Positions 1-10,245 of a DNA stretch of 64,000 nt are shown piece after piece (positions within the stretch are counted from its first letter, which is position 1; every line of letters starts with the position of its first letter). The notes beneath the pieces are model-generated. The model saw nothing but the letters and a program-made list of their open reading frames with translations, was not told where the DNA came from and did no database searches. The DNA comes from Lepidostoma basale. Lineage: Eukaryota; Arthropoda; Insecta; Trichoptera; Lepidostomatidae. The position numbers and the translations under genes were made by a program. Location: NCBI GenBank assembly GCA_022606425.2, contig JAHDVF020000240.1, forward strand, positions 1,860,001 through 1,924,000, in the 5' to 3' direction.

Positions 1-1
1 A

Positions 2-70
2 GTGGCGCTGGACAGGGATACGTTCGCCGAGGTGATCGCCAACGTTGGGGGGATCCGGCAGGGCACTTGA
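2..70 (+). pseudogene. LINE family H, C-terminal tail fragment
   Basis: Frame 2 reads through a 22-residue tail containing DRDTFAEVIANVGG and ends at TGA 68-70. The same tail, DRERFAEVTANVGG followed by TRQGT and a stop, occurs in reverse at 42626-42905, and a decayed version lies at 7604-7690. Three copies with one shared stop position indicate the end of a non-LTR retrotransposon ORF2. Only the last codons fall inside the window; the rest lies to the left. Confidence 0.6.
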
Positions 71-87
71 AAAATAAGAATAAGTTT

Positions 88-140
88 ATTATTACTTTTT
101 TTAATCGTTCTTTACATCTCAGCGCGAGCCAAATCCGAAG
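88..140 (-). repeat. SINE S1, 3'-tail fragment
   Basis: In reverse this shows the S1 end: a GATGTAAAG arm with the AATAAT-rich tail. The forward string ctttacatctcagcgcgagccaaat matches the 3' stem-loop region of the fuller copies at 38409 and 47741. Head, A box and B box are missing. Confidence 0.55.
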
Positions 141-620
141 TTCCGTTTTCACATTAATAAGATATAATTTCAGTTTATATTGGAGATTGTATATTAATTT
201 CTTTTTAATTCAAAATATTTTCTTATAATATGAACAAGATTATTTTTGTATAGACATTCTACTTGAAAATCCCAGTCAGGGGATGGTGAAATCTAGAGTT
301 CCATTTGAAGTGTATCAAAATAAGACTTTCATATTGAGTTATGTAGCTATAATTTACACGGTATTTTCTGAAAGAAAACAAAAGAAAACACAAAGGTTTT
401 TATTTTATGAATTACAACACGTTCTTTTCCAATTTTAAATTTATTTTTCTTGAAATGTTAAGAAGTTTTTATACCTTCATCTTTAGGAGAACGAACGATT
501 TCCCAATTATTAACCTGTAAAAACTTTTAAACATGTCGAGAAGTAAGAACTCAAAAGTGTATAATTCATAAAACGAAAAAGCTTTAAATATGATAGCAGT
601 TTTAGTTTAAAAAAAACATT
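141..620. other. A+T-rich stretch with a decayed hammerhead family 4 trace
   Basis: No ORF or RNA gene is supported. Around 531-560 acatgtcgag followed by aactcaaaagtg matches the downstream half of hammerhead repeat family 4 (compare 16949-16977), but its core box and stem II are gone. Confidence 0.4.
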
Positions 621-624
621 TAAG

Positions 625-985
625 CTTTATAACATTGAATAGTCCATTGCTTTGGCCGAAACACTATGACACTTCAATATTATTAACCTTTAAAATGCGC
701 ACAGGATTCCGTAGAGTTGGACGTCCCCCTGCCCGCTGGACCGACGATCTGAAGAGGATTGCTGGACATGGATGGATGGGAGCGGCAATGGATAGAGGGC
801 GGTGGCGGGCTTTGGGAGAGGCCTACATTCAGCAGTGGATGACAGACGGCTGATGATGATGATGATGAACCTTTAAAATTTACAAGACTGTTATAATAAC
901 AAATTATTTATTACTCACTTTCTAAGAATGTCGCGGCAGCTGTTTCTCCAAACGATGTTAGCATAATCAGGTGTAAATAAAAATG
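625..985 (-). repeat. Hammerhead repeat family 1, interrupted by a LINE
   Basis: In reverse the repeat runs from the hammerhead-like core at 931-970 (CTGATTA box with one change at position 8, stem II GCTAAC/GTTTGG, GAAA, CAGCTG) through the tail that ends near 635 (tagtccattg). The same order is seen at 1563-1710. A LINE D tail at 697-867 interrupts it, flanked by a 12-bp duplication, so the hammerhead repeat is older than the LINE insertion. Confidence 0.75.
697..867 (+). mobile_element. LINE family D (RTE-like), 5'-truncated insertion with target-site duplication
   Basis: One open frame gives FRRVGRPPARWTDDL, then DRGRWRALGEAYIQQW and a stop at 851-853, followed by a (GAT)n tail. This is the C-terminal end of an RTE-type LINE ORF, a form common in Lepidoptera. 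The 12-bp string aacctttaaaat flanks both sides (685-696 and 868-879), the expected mark of target-primed reverse transcription. The reading frame is uninterrupted, so the insertion is relatively young. Only about 50 codons remain. Confidence 0.85.
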
Positions 986-1420
986 TGATATTGTAAGTGT
1001 TATAAATTTTAACACCTAATAATATTCATAAATGGGATATATGATATTTTTATTTCTAAATGAGAATATCATAAACTTCTTTTTTTCTTAGACATTGGAT
1101 TTAAAGAATTTTCATATTTACAATGTCCACTATGAACATTTCTCCCCATTTTGGCTTGCATTATTCATCCCACGACCGCTAGATGGCGGTGCTATGTGAA
1201 TTAACACGAGTGAAGGTTTTTCAATTTAAAAGTTTTCTCTATTACTAGAATCATTGACTGGAAATACAAGATCTACCAAGTATACCAAAATTTGACGCAA
1301 TAATTTGCAAAATACGTTACATATTGGTTATAAGCCAAATATAAAATCGAAATTTCTTGTTGTATAAATGCCATGACATACAAATACATTTTTGAAAAGT
1401 TGTTTTTTAAAACGTATATA
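986..1420. other. Unassigned A+T-rich sequence
   Basis: No coding frame, RNA motif or repeat shared with the rest of the window was recognised. A small GC-richer patch (gaccgctagatggcggtgct, 1166-1185) resembles TE termini but has no second end. Confidence 0.3.
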
Positions 1421-1476
1421 CTGTTAAAATTAAAAACACTGTTATAATATCACAATTTCTTTTTATTCACTGATTC

Positions 1477-1514
1477 GTGACAGCTGTTTCGCCAACCGAT
1501 GTTGGCATCATCAG
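1477..1514 (-). ncRNA. Hammerhead-like core, family 1 (left copy)
   Basis: On the minus strand: CTGATGA (complement of 1508-1514), stem II GCCAAC/GTTGGC closed by a 4-base loop, GAAA (1487-1490), palindromic stem III CAGCTG (1481-1486), then UC with the predicted cleavage between 1479 and 1478. All core residues are canonical. Stem I pairing is weak in this copy, so activity cannot be assumed. Type I hammerheads with tiny palindromic stem III are known from Penelope-like elements. Confidence 0.7.
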
Positions 1515-1562
1515 GTGTTAAAATAACTTGATGATGAGTGAACTGATAGTTTATTGTAAATC

Positions 1563-1603
1563 CTGATGATGCCAACATCGGTTGGCGAAACAGCTGTCGC
1601 GAC
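1563..1603 (+). ncRNA. Hammerhead-like core, family 1 (right copy)
   Basis: CTGATGA at 1563-1569, stem II gccaac 1571-1576 with gttggc 1581-1586 around loop atcg, GAAA 1587-1590, palindrome CAGCTG 1591-1596, UC 1597-1598 with predicted cleavage after 1598. The core is fully canonical and stem II is perfect. Only the first stem I pair (C-G) is clear. Confidence 0.72.
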
Positions 1604-1770
1604 ACTCTCAGTGAATAAAAATAAATTGTGATATTATAACAGTGTTTTTAATTTTAACAGTTATAGTGTTGAAGTTTCATAGTGTTTCGGCCAAAACAAT
1701 GGACTAAAATGTATAAATTTTTAAAGATGATTTAAATCCGCAGCATTCAAATTAAATGTACTATCTCCAA

Positions 1771-1866
1771 TATGAGCAATAAGGAAGGAAACGAGTCATG
1801 ACTAGGCTTGAACTCAAGTCCCCTGGATAAGGAGCCATACGTTTTGAACCTTAGACCACCACCCGT
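1771..1866 (-). repeat. SINE S2 (tRNA-like head)
   Basis: In reverse it reads a head gggtggtggtctaag, a B-box-like ttgagttcaagcc and a short tail. The same head and B box occur on the plus strand at 29554-29925. No acceptor-stem pairing is seen, so it is a tRNA-derived SINE rather than a tRNA gene. Confidence 0.6.
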
Positions 1867-1947
1867 TTTTACCTACCATATTTAATTTGAAAGAACTCCT
1901 CATATAATCATTTTATTTATTATAAAACAGTTTATTAGGAAGAAAAT

Positions 1948-2072
1948 TGTGACAGAGTCGCAAGAGCTATGACTGCCTAACGAAAGTCTCGGGTTGGATT
2001 TCCGGTGATGGCAGTGTTATTGTCACGCTGTATTCGTAAAATTACCTTTTGCATATCATGAGAATCAAATTC
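1948..2072 (+). repeat. SINE S1, decayed head copy
   Basis: Order matches S1: an A-box-like gagtcgcaagagc, the B-box remnant cgggttggatttcc (1991-2004), then atggcagtgttattgtcacgctg and catgagaatcaa. Many substitutions relative to the copy at 47741 show it is old. Confidence 0.6.
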
Positions 2073-2212
2073 TAAAAAAATTGCATACAGAGTAATTAAG
2101 TTATAATTACCTGCTGTATCTTTTACTTTTTGTCCTGTCATACCTCCAAGGTGAATAAAGCCTCAAGGAGCCTTCTCCACTTGGCTCTATCGTCGAACGC
2201 AATTGAAATAAA

Positions 2213-2330
2213 CTGTCGCGATAATCTCATAAAAATAAATTGTGATACGTATAATAACAGTGTTTCAAATTATAATGTTGTAAAATTACCGTATTCCGTA
2301 CAAAATAATGGATTATCAAATTATTCAAAA
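2213..2330 (+). repeat. Hammerhead repeat family 1, 5'-truncated copy
   Basis: Similarity to the right arm at 1594-1710 starts at ctgtcgcg and continues through aaataaattgtgata, ataacagtgttt and caaaataatgga. The catalytic box, stem II and GAAA are absent; the copy begins five bases upstream of the predicted hammerhead cleavage site. Confidence 0.65.
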
Positions 2331-3330
2331 TTTACCATCAATTGTACATACGTTGTAAGGAGGAATGAAACCGTCTACTTTGGGTTTCATTTCCCCATTT
2401 TGTCTTGTATGAGATGGCGATACTTTTCCAATATTATCAATATTAAAAAATCTACTCAAAATCATCACAGCAAATGCATGACTGCATTAAATGCGGTGAA
2501 TTGTTATAGCATCAGTTGCAGTAGTCCATTTCTATGTATACAGGGACGGGGTACACAGGATGACTATTTACCCAATGACGAAGCACGCAGCCGGAATATT
2601 GATGAGGGCCCTGGCGGTTAACTTGTGTACTAATTCGGTGAATATTTATTGAAATTGACAGTCGATGGATGCTGACAATACTGACATGTCAAACGTGAAC
2701 TAGCGCCACGGTGTACGCATTCCGTAACATAAGTGAGGCACGTATTGATGGTGCCACTTTTACGTTGCAATTGAAAAAAAAAAAAAAACCTATTTAATAT
2801 TTACTTTAGTGTGTGCTTCAGTAAAATAGTAAATCAAAAGTAGGTACTATTAGAATGAATTTAACTGTAATCAGTATTATAAAACTTTATTTTACTTATC
2901 AACGACATGTTTGAAATGTTTCCGTTATATCTCCCCTCTTATCAATCCTAATTATACCTCCTCCACCTTTATAAATAACTCTACCCTTTTTAGTAAATAA
3001 ATGATCACTCTGCATAATTTTTTAGTTAAAATTTGTACATTAAAAATATGATGTTATGTTAAGTGTAAGTTATATTTAAGGCGAATATAAAGATAATAAA
3101 CTAAAAGAAAAAAAATAGTGAATTTATTATAAATATTTTCATATACGAAATATTTTTATTATTATAACCGTTTGTATGTGAATGGTAAACGTTTCCATCA
3201 CAAATTATCTATCTTTATAGCATTATTATATTTGGCACTCATATAAATAATATTATGAACTTTTATGTATTCAAATTTTAACTCAAAGTCAAAAAATAAA
3301 TGTTATGAAAACGTATGTTTTCTATGATAG
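2331..3330. other. Unassigned sequence
   Basis: A chance 163-codon frame (2130-2621) overlaps a repeat and SINE flank and shows no domain. The remainder to 3330 is A+T-rich without recognised repeats, apart from a poly-A run near 2775. Confidence 0.3.
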
Positions 3331-3337
3331 GGTGATT

Positions 3338-3645
3338 TCTATGATAGAACGTCGAATGCAAATATAAGAAGTGAATGCGGTGCGAATGATGGTGTTATGA
3401 ACAAAATAATGAAAGGATCATTACGATGGTTTGGACATATGGAATGAATGAATGAAGAAAGATTGGTAAAAAATTATATGTTAACGATGTAAATGGAACC
3501 AGAAATAGAGTAAGACCGAACAAAACGTGGTACGATCAAATAAATCAAATATTGAATGTCGGCCACGTGAGGAGTCAGAGAAATCGACGCACGTGCATGA
3601 CACGATGTATGAGTGTTGAGGAATTGAGAGAAATATCGATCGATT
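3338..3645 (+). pseudogene. LINE family A, C-terminal fragment (plus half of an inverted pair)
   Basis: Reading frames give SECGANDGVMNKIMKGSLRW, then VNDVNGTRNRVRPNKTWYD, QINQILNVGHVRSQRNR and CMSVEEL. This is the region after the reverse transcriptase of a non-LTR ORF2. It has stops (for example at ggaatgaatga near 3441). It abuts a minus-strand copy of the same region, forming a long inverted repeat. Confidence 0.8.
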
Positions 3646-4215
3646 TCTCTGACTCCTCACATGGCCGATATTCAACATTTGATTTATTTGATCGTGCCAC
3701 GTTTTCCTCGGTCTTCCTCTATTTCTGGTACCATTTACATCATTAACATATAATTTTTTTACCATTCTTTCTTCATTCATTCTTTCCATATGTCCAAACC
3801 ATCTTAATGATCCTTTCATTATTTTGTTCATGACACCATCATTCGCACCGCATTCACTTCTTATATTTTCATTCGACACTCTATCATACACAGAATATCC
3901 ACAGATTCGTCTAAGAGATCTCATTTCTACTGCATTTATTCTACTTTCATCCTTCCTTTGCCAGTTGCATGCTTCGCTTCCATATATAAGGGTCGGTAGA
4001 AGAACACCATTGTGCACTGCCATTCTAGCTTTTTTGGATAGGTTTTTGTTTGCGATGACAACTTTAAGTGCACCATTCACTTTGTTGCCTGCCCCAACCC
4101 TTCTGTCAATATTCCTCTCCACTCTCCCATCTCTTGTAAACATACTACCTAAATACACAAACTCAACTACTTGCTCCAAATTTTCACCATTCACGCTAAT
4201 GTTCCGAATGGAATA
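3641..4215 (-). pseudogene. LINE family A, post-RT and C-terminal fragment (minus half)
   Basis: On the minus strand one long open frame reads NGENLEQVVEFVYLGSMF, RRVGAGNKVNGALKVVIANK, LIYGSEACNWQRKDESRINA, MRSLRRICGYSVYDRVS, SLRWFGHMERMNEERMVKK, GRPRKTWHDQINQ and NIGHVRSQRNR. The YLGS and YGSEAW landmarks are typical of the post-RT part of non-LTR ORF2. The frame is open for about 190 codons, so the copy is fairly recent. It is 5'-truncated near 4215 and lacks the RT catalytic core. Confidence 0.85.
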
Positions 4216-6120
4216 ATTGACTCGTTATCCCGCGATTACGATCCGCCGGATTTCGATATCGGTATTGTTATATTCATCGCGAATCATGGCAATGATGTGT
4301 GAAAAGTAGTTGAAACCTTTCGGAAACATTTCGTTGTTGAACAGATTGAAAATAAATTACTTTTGCTTTCCATCAACGGGAAATAATCGAAAAAAAATAT
4401 TGTTGATTTCTTGAAGAAAAAGCGTTTGGCGAATATCTCGGGGGATTTTTAAAGGGGCCAGGAAAATGTTAGCACATCTTTGTATCAAGAATGAAAGGTT
4501 TCTTTTTATATGTAGTCCAAAATAACTTATTCATTGAATACCTACAACTTGCGATACAATCAATCTGTCAATAAAAGTTTTCTTAGAATTACTTTAATAA
4601 AAAACACTTTGTACCGAAGCTATTAATCTTCAGTGAAATGAAAACTCCCTGGAGGAAATATGAAACGTTTTTCCTGACAATTTCGTTTCGTGCCTTTGTT
4701 CAAGTTTTAAGCAGTTTGTAAGACATTTTATTTTGATAAAACGGCATTCACTGCCGATCATCGCGGACTTTCCATGAAAACATGCATATTGTGTTGGAGA
4801 GAAAAGAAAAGTTGTCTTCCCAAGTTGATAAATCATTTTGAATCGAATCATATATTAATAATATATTTTGTAATCGCATTCATATAGTAAACTTTGAACG
4901 TTTTCCCCGAAAAATTCAATTACCTAAACATTAACTATCTTTACTTCTTCTCTTCTTCTTTTTTTCCAATGTTAATCTTAACTTGAAACTCCGACAAAGA
5001 ATGATTGAATGAAACATACGGTTTGTTCTACTATGTGTTTGAAAGTATTATATTTAATAGCTTGCCGCAAATCATGTAGAACTCAGATAATGTTCACATA
5101 TTCCGTAACCAATATGAATTTTCTTGTTGTTAAATGTCTTCTTTGTGTGTTTTGTGACTATTTGCTATTTTTAAAAATTTGTTTTCATTATAAATTTAAC
5201 TATTTTGTATTTAAAAATGTCAAATACTAGTTGTAAAAAACATGTAATTTTTCATAACTAAATAAAACAATATAAAAAAAGAAGAGGATTGGAGGTAACT
5301 GGGAAAACATGGATAATAAAGAGGAATGACCTGAAGAAGAAAATTTCACACAGGGATGTAGCGCTGAGAAGAGTGAGAGAAAGAAAAATAAGGATTGGCA
5401 CTAGAACACCGCTATGATGAACACCGCTATTTTATAGTTTGTTCTCGATGACAACAATATATTTTTAAAAATATATATAATAAGCTGAAATTTTAATTGG
5501 GGAATTTAATTAATTTTTTAATTAACCAATTCTAGCGTTATCGAAATGACAGACATAAAGAGTGACATTATTTTATTAACGAGGGATTTTCTTATGCAAA
5601 GTGCTCTCCCAGCAAATACCGCCAGAGTCTTAACGAAACTCGCAATCGGAGTTGATCGTATCTCAGTTCACCGCAGACCGTAAGATCGCTATTAAGAATT
5701 AAAGTATCACAGATCCATTTGCATCTCCCGGCCATACTGTTTCGAAGATTCAAGATAGAATTCAAGAATGGATTAACTACTTTAATTTGCATTTTATAAA
5801 ATGACTATAGTTATGGCTATATACATTAAGATAAAAGTATCTAAAACTATATCATTTAAATTATTTTGAACGAAATTTTGAATTTTTAAGGAGGGTAACA
5901 ACATTTTTCTTTGTCACATGGCACGGGGGAGAATGAGAAAAATGTATTGACCCACGAAACGTCGATTTAGAAGAAATACTTACATTCATGTATTAACCAA
6001 AAAAAACATGAAATTACAGTGTATTTTAAAATATTTTTAATAAGTAATATTTCTGAGTTGTAAAAAAATAAAAAAAGTATGGTGAGGTATATAATTCTAA
6101 AACTATATAACTCTTTGAAA
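4216..6120. other. Unassigned stretch, partly single-copy in appearance
   Basis: 4216-4460 is higher-complexity sequence without repeat match inside the window. 5278-5405 (aaacatggataataaagagg, gggatgtagcgctgagaag) resembles 19600-19790 and may be another old LINE tail. The rest is A+T-rich. The short frames here (4630-4851, 5009-5230, 5592-5792) carry no recognisable domain. Confidence 0.35.
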
Positions 6121-6129
6121 ACGAGCCAT

Positions 6130-6445
6130 GTTGGATATCTGCTTGCGGGAAAGAGTCAGTAATGACAAAGGTCTCTGACGTCATCAAGTTGGCCGCAACC
6201 CTTAAATGGCGATGGGCGGAACACGTCGCTCGTGATCAGATGAATAGTGAACAAGGCGACAGCCGTGCTTGTGCCCGAAGACGGCAAGGCGTGGAGTCGG
6301 GTGCTCACAGGTGCGATGGCGTGACGATATCAGGAAGAGTGGGGGGAGTGACTGGATGCGGATCGCTCAGGATAAAAGGGAGAGGGAGTGGAAAGCACGA
6401 GAGGAAGCCTACGTCTAGGGAGTGGACGGCCACGGTAGGCTGAAG
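6130..6445 (+). pseudogene. LINE family C (RTE-like), C-terminal fragment
   Basis: One frame reads KVSDVIKLAATLKWRWAEHVARD, matching the KVTDI...LKWQWAGHVAR block at 50440-50700 and 52050-52400. Further down, in another frame, EWKAREEAYV and EWTATVG close the element, like GEAYVQQW endings. At least one frameshift separates the two blocks. This is the tail of an RTE-type LINE of lepidopteran appearance. Confidence 0.75.
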
Positions 6446-6519
6446 AAAAATTCATATGAAATAAAAAATCACATCACTTTATTTGAATTTTGAGTACGAG
6501 TAACAAGAAATGACATTGT

Positions 6520-7412
6520 ATGAATTTAACAGTATTTCGTACAGGAGACAAAAAAATTCTGTTCAATTTGATAATGGACGAACTTATAGAGAGGACCCAA
6601 TCGCTACAACTGGTATATAGGATGGGAGAGCAATTTGTCAATGTGGTCTGTTATGCAGACGTTGCTATAATAAGCAATAATGAGTTACAAAAAATGCTAA
6701 AGAAAACAATAATGACTTACAAAAAATGCTAGACAGACTACATCACGCCTGCAAAAAATATAACATGACGATATCTCGCGAAAAAACAAAATGTATGACC
6801 TTTTTCAAAACACCCAAAACAAACTAAACTGGTTAAACACCAAAAGTAAACTGGTTATATAAAATCAACCCATACAACAGGTCAGGACCTTCAAGTATCT
6901 AGGCATAGACCTGGTGGAAGGAGCTGATCTGCGGGAAGAAATGTAAGCCCAAGTAAACAAGGCAGCTGCAATCTCTGGCGCTCTCAAATCCACAATATGG
7001 AAAAACAAAGACATGGCCATTAAGATTAAGATAAGAATCTATAAAGCATGCGTCAGACTATAATAACATCGGCGTCGAAGCAAGGGTAGACACAGTAAGG
7101 GCTAAACAAGTTTTGAAGACTTCTGAAATGAAGACACTGAGGACGATAGCACGCAAGGCACTTAGAGATCGCGTGAGGAACACCAGAATAAGAGAGATTT
7201 GTGATGTTGAGGATATTATAAGATGGAGCAGACAGCGAAAAAGGGACTGGTACGGTCATGTTCAAAGAATGGACACCACCAGACTCCCCTATATTGCATT
7301 GCATAATCAGCCTCATGGGAATCGTCCTCGTGGAAGACCTCCTAAAATATGGAAGGACAGCTTGGAATCTATCTCACAGGAGGAGCAACCCTCCGGAGAA
7401 CAGACCACATAG
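6520..7412 (+). pseudogene. LINE family B, RT palm plus C-terminal domain (longest B copy)
   Basis: The first frame (6520-6729) gives ELIERTQSLQLVYRMGEQ and VVCYADVAIISN: the RT palm motif with YADD changed to YADV, so the second catalytic aspartate is lost. After a frame break come YNMTISREKTKCMTF, FKYLGIDLVEGADLREEM, AAAISGALKSTIWKNKDMA and KIRIYKACVRL. A third open frame (7113-7412) gives KTSEMKTLRTIARKALRD, REICDVEDIIRWSRQRKRDW and PRGRPPKIWKDSLESISQEE. The order RT, YLG block, GRPP block is that of non-LTR ORF2. At least two frame breaks make it dead. Confidence 0.85.
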
Positions 7413-7603
7413 GTCTACAACAAGGACGAAGAAGAAGTATTTCGTATAAATACATTAATAATGATATCTGCGTTACTCCTGATGCTCGGCAAAAGACACA
7501 TCTTGTATGTATGCGTAATTGCCAAACCAATGCAGTAGCATTACTGTGTAATAGAACGAGTATTATACTACTTTTATTTAATTCATAATACAATATTGTT
7601 TTT

Positions 7604-7690
7604 TCGGGTGGCGCACGACAGAGAAGCTTTTACAGTTGTGATTGCCAACGTCGTGGAAACCTGATTATAGCACATGAAGAAGAAGAATTA
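7604..7690 (+). pseudogene. LINE family H, decayed C-terminal tail
   Basis: The frame reads VAHDREAFTVVIANV then stops, matching VALDRDTFAEVIANV at the window start. A gaagaagaag tail follows, as after the copy ending at 42626. Confidence 0.55.
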
Positions 7691-8425
7691 TTATATTGAA
7701 CTAGAAATATTATGATTATTTAATAAAATCAGTATGGACTATCATATATTGTGATCTTCGTAGTATTTATAGATGAGTTTTATTTAAAAAATAAACACTT
7801 TTGTTTTATTGTATTTTAAAAAATAATATATTGTTCAAACTATTAAATCTGTATATATCAAGTCAATCGATTGAAATTATATTTTTCGATTGTTGATTTA
7901 TTGCGTATTTTGCTTTAAAATACTGAATTGTGAATAAAACCGGTTAGCAAAGGCTAAAATTTAAAGATGTTTTTTTATTAACTACTTCCACATACAGAAC
8001 AGTCTGTTGATGGTAGCGAGCTTGGTTTTTTAATAAATTATTATTTGAAATGAAATTCCACCAAGAGATTTCAATAAAATCGTTAGATTGTATACCTTAC
8101 AAGGGGACATACATATATTTAGAGAAATCTCCCCCACTGAAAGAGTTACATCACTGCGTTTCTTTCTAACCCAAATCGCATTAGCATCAAAGAGCGAGAT
8201 AGGTGTAATTATTCCTCAGGTAAATACTTTCTATGGTAAGTGCTCGATTATTACTCTTCTTAAAAGCAGGAATATGGGAGAGAATGGGACAGACTCAGTC
8301 GGCATTACTCTTATCTATTATCTTAGATTTATAAGGGCGCCGAAAGTGGTGGGATTGTGAGGCGCGAGATCACTTCAGTATATTTAATGGCGTGTTCGAT
8401 TTACAAAATTTACATATCTTTTACT
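7691..8425. other. Unassigned, with a hammerhead family 8 remnant near 7965-8090
   Basis: ttattaactacttccac (7977) and the tail attccaccaagagatttcaataaaat (8053) match family 8 flanks at 27715-27925 and 48900-49060, but the catalytic box cannot be made out between them. The 90-codon frame at 8088-8360 has no recognisable domain. Confidence 0.4.
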
Positions 8426-8429
8426 TCTT

Positions 8430-8720
8430 ATATAAGAAGTGATTGCAGTGCAAATGACAGTGTTATGAACAAAATAATGAAATGATCATAAGTTGATTTG
8501 ACACAAAGTAAAAAAGAATGAAAAAAGAATGGTATATGTGTTAACGGGAGACCATACAATCAAATCGATCAAATAAGTCAAATATAAAATATTGCCCACG
8601 TGAGGAGTTAAAGAAATCGACGTGCGTTTGTCAGGAAAGAACAGTATGGTGGTGCATTCTTTATGCCTACCCTTTCGACGAGACGGCGTGATAAGACGTG
8701 TAAGTTAGTTATATATATTT
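8430..8720 (+). pseudogene. LINE family A, decayed C-terminal fragment with TTAG tail
   Basis: tataagaagtgattgcagtg through gttatgaacaaaataatgaaa, then aaatattgcccacgtgagg and ttcgacgagacggcgtgat, follow the order of family A (compare 62590-62940). Indels break every frame. The 3' end shows a short tgtaagttagtta tail. Confidence 0.7.
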
Positions 8721-8759
8721 TACAAAAAATACACGACATAATACTGGTAGTGTTCAGTG

Positions 8760-8900
8760 TCTTTTGTAATCTTGACGGAGCTTTGGCGGGAGCGAAACCG
8801 GTTGGCGTAAAAATTATATAAGTGTGTTAAAAAAAAATTATAATGCCACACCACACATTAAGTGCTTCGTACAAAAGTATAATATTTGGTGGATAATAAT
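8760..8900 (+). repeat. Hammerhead repeat family 2 copy
   Basis: Core-like region 8772-8810: TTGACGG in place of CTGACGA, stem II gcttt/ggagc around ggcg with wobble pairs, GAAA 8794-8797, CCGG 8798-8801, TT. Downstream comes the module atgccacaccacacattaagtgcttc (8843-8868), which also ends families 5 and 6. The catalytic box is mutated, so this copy is probably inactive. Confidence 0.6.
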
Positions 8901-9715
8901 AACGTTTGTCTATCGGAATATGGTTAACATCAAGTAAGTTAAATTAAATTAATTAGTTAATTGATTGTTAATTAACAAATAAATAACAATATATTATATG
9001 ATATGATAAGCATACATTAACTAAAATAAACGTACTCGTAATAAAAAAAATCTTTCTATTTATTTTAATGTCGTTTTTTTAAATTGATGATACGGACCAC
9101 ATTTGTATAAAAATAAATTACATAGTTCTGTTGATTCTTATTCTTTTTCCAATTTACCAATTCCTTTTTTGGTGAATAAAAATAGTTAATAATTGCACAC
9201 CGAAAAAACATGAAATCAGCGCACAGGTCGCACAACCACTACGAATGATATTTGCATACATTTCTAGATCCTACTAAGATTGTACATAGACTGAATCTTC
9301 TTCGCTCCTCCCCACTTCTCCCCAGATCCTTATAAACGCCTCGAATGTTCCAGAACCTTCACTAATGCGTTGTAATGGATTCCAGGGGGCCATTGTGATA
9401 AATCCGCGTAGGTGTACCACGAAATTTCAATATAATAATGTATTATATTGGCTGGTAATTCAAATACTCCCAGTCTAGACTGAGGGCTCGTAAATACGGA
9501 TTTATAATTGCACTTAAATGTTCCCATCTCGTACTCTTACCGATGAAGGATTGTGAAAGATCAGTAATTAATTAAACTACTCTGCTTTGGTAGAAACCCG
9601 ATTTATAATTCAAAATTGAATCTAAGTGAAGCAACCATCTTGTTTAATATAAAGATTGAAAAAAGAGTAATAGCCTATTTCTCATATTCTCACTGGTGTA
9701 AGAATTATGTGTCCG
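8901..9715. other. Unassigned sequence
   Basis: A+T-rich. No frame in 9330-9527 or nearby shows a domain. Nothing repeated elsewhere in the window was noticed. Confidence 0.3.
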
Positions 9716-9717
9716 GG

Positions 9718-10049
9718 AAACTAATCTTAATGGATGGCGCTAGTGTAGATTAAACTAAAAAAATGTGAAGTGTTCCTGAACATTGTAGCATATATGCATC
9801 TTCCAAAAAAAAATTGTCAGACGTGGTGGTCGTAAAAAGGGAGGAATGGGGAATGTTGTTAAACATAAAGTGATTGCTTAACCCAAACAAAGACAGGTCA
9901 TATGTCTTGTAAGCGCCTCGACCACCATATTCTGTTCCCAGAAAACAATTTACATCTTCGTTTCTATTGAGATACAATTAATCATTATAAAAAATAATTT
10001 ACCCGCAATGGGTCCAGTATTTGCCTACAATTATTTGTATATATTCAAA
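9718..10049 (+). repeat. M1 repeat (MITE-like, terminal inverted repeats)
   Basis: The order tggcgctagtgtagatt, tgtgaagtgttcctgaacattg, gtcagacgtggtggtcg, ggaatggggaatgttgtt, cgcctcgaccaccatattctg, attgagatacaattaat, gtatttgcctacaa recurs at 52735, 56222 and 61046. No ORF. The last ~90 bases appear inverted at the other end of the 61046 copy, so the element has long terminal inverted repeats. Confidence 0.7.
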
Positions 10050-10135
10050 ATGTTGTATAAAAACTAGTCCAAATTAATAGCATAAAAATTGGAGAGACAT
10101 CTCCAGGCGTTGTCTAGCACCATTAAAAAAAATAA
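10050..10135. repeat. Short repeat shared with 52615-52700
   Basis: tgttgtataaaaactagtcca, gcataaaaattggagagac and ccaggcgttgtctagca match 52621-52695 with few changes. It adjoins M1 in both places, on opposite sides, so it may be an M1 end module. Confidence 0.5.
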
Positions 10136-10149
10136 CATAAAAAATATTT

Positions 10150-10245
10150 GAAAAATACTTTTATACTTTTTTCCACCATTTAATTTTTGTTTTGTCAAAA
10201 TAACCGGTTTTGCTCCTTCCGGAGCTTCTACAGGGTTACAATACA
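10150..10245 (-). repeat. Hammerhead repeat family 2, decayed copy
   Basis: In reverse: gtaacc, CTGTAGA (two changes from CTGACGA), stem II GCTCC/GGAGC intact, AAAA for GAAA, CCGG and TT. The flanking gtaacc could still pair with the start of stem I, but two core changes argue against activity. Confidence 0.6.

Larger units (their letters stand above)
1421..1715. repeat. Head-to-head inverted pair of hammerhead repeat family 1
   Basis: The left arm (1421-1522) and right arm (1562-1665) are reverse complements over about 100 bases: ctgttaaaat...cagctgtttc on the left, gaaacagctg...attttaacag on the right. The right copy continues through catagtgtttcggcc to about 1710. Each arm carries one full hammerhead-like core. 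The ~40-base centre (1523-1561) is not self-complementary. The pairing fits the complex inverted partial copies known for Penelope-like elements, or a foldback element. Confidence 0.85.

Noticed and set aside
1421..1715. Rho-independent terminator or bacterial attenuator-like hairpins
   Set aside because: SINEs, LINEs and overall composition show a eukaryotic nuclear genome; the hairpins belong to the hammerhead repeats.
2130..2621. 163-codon open frame
   Set aside because: It crosses a truncated hammerhead repeat (2213-2330) and has no domain, no consistent codon bias and no splice context; a chance frame.
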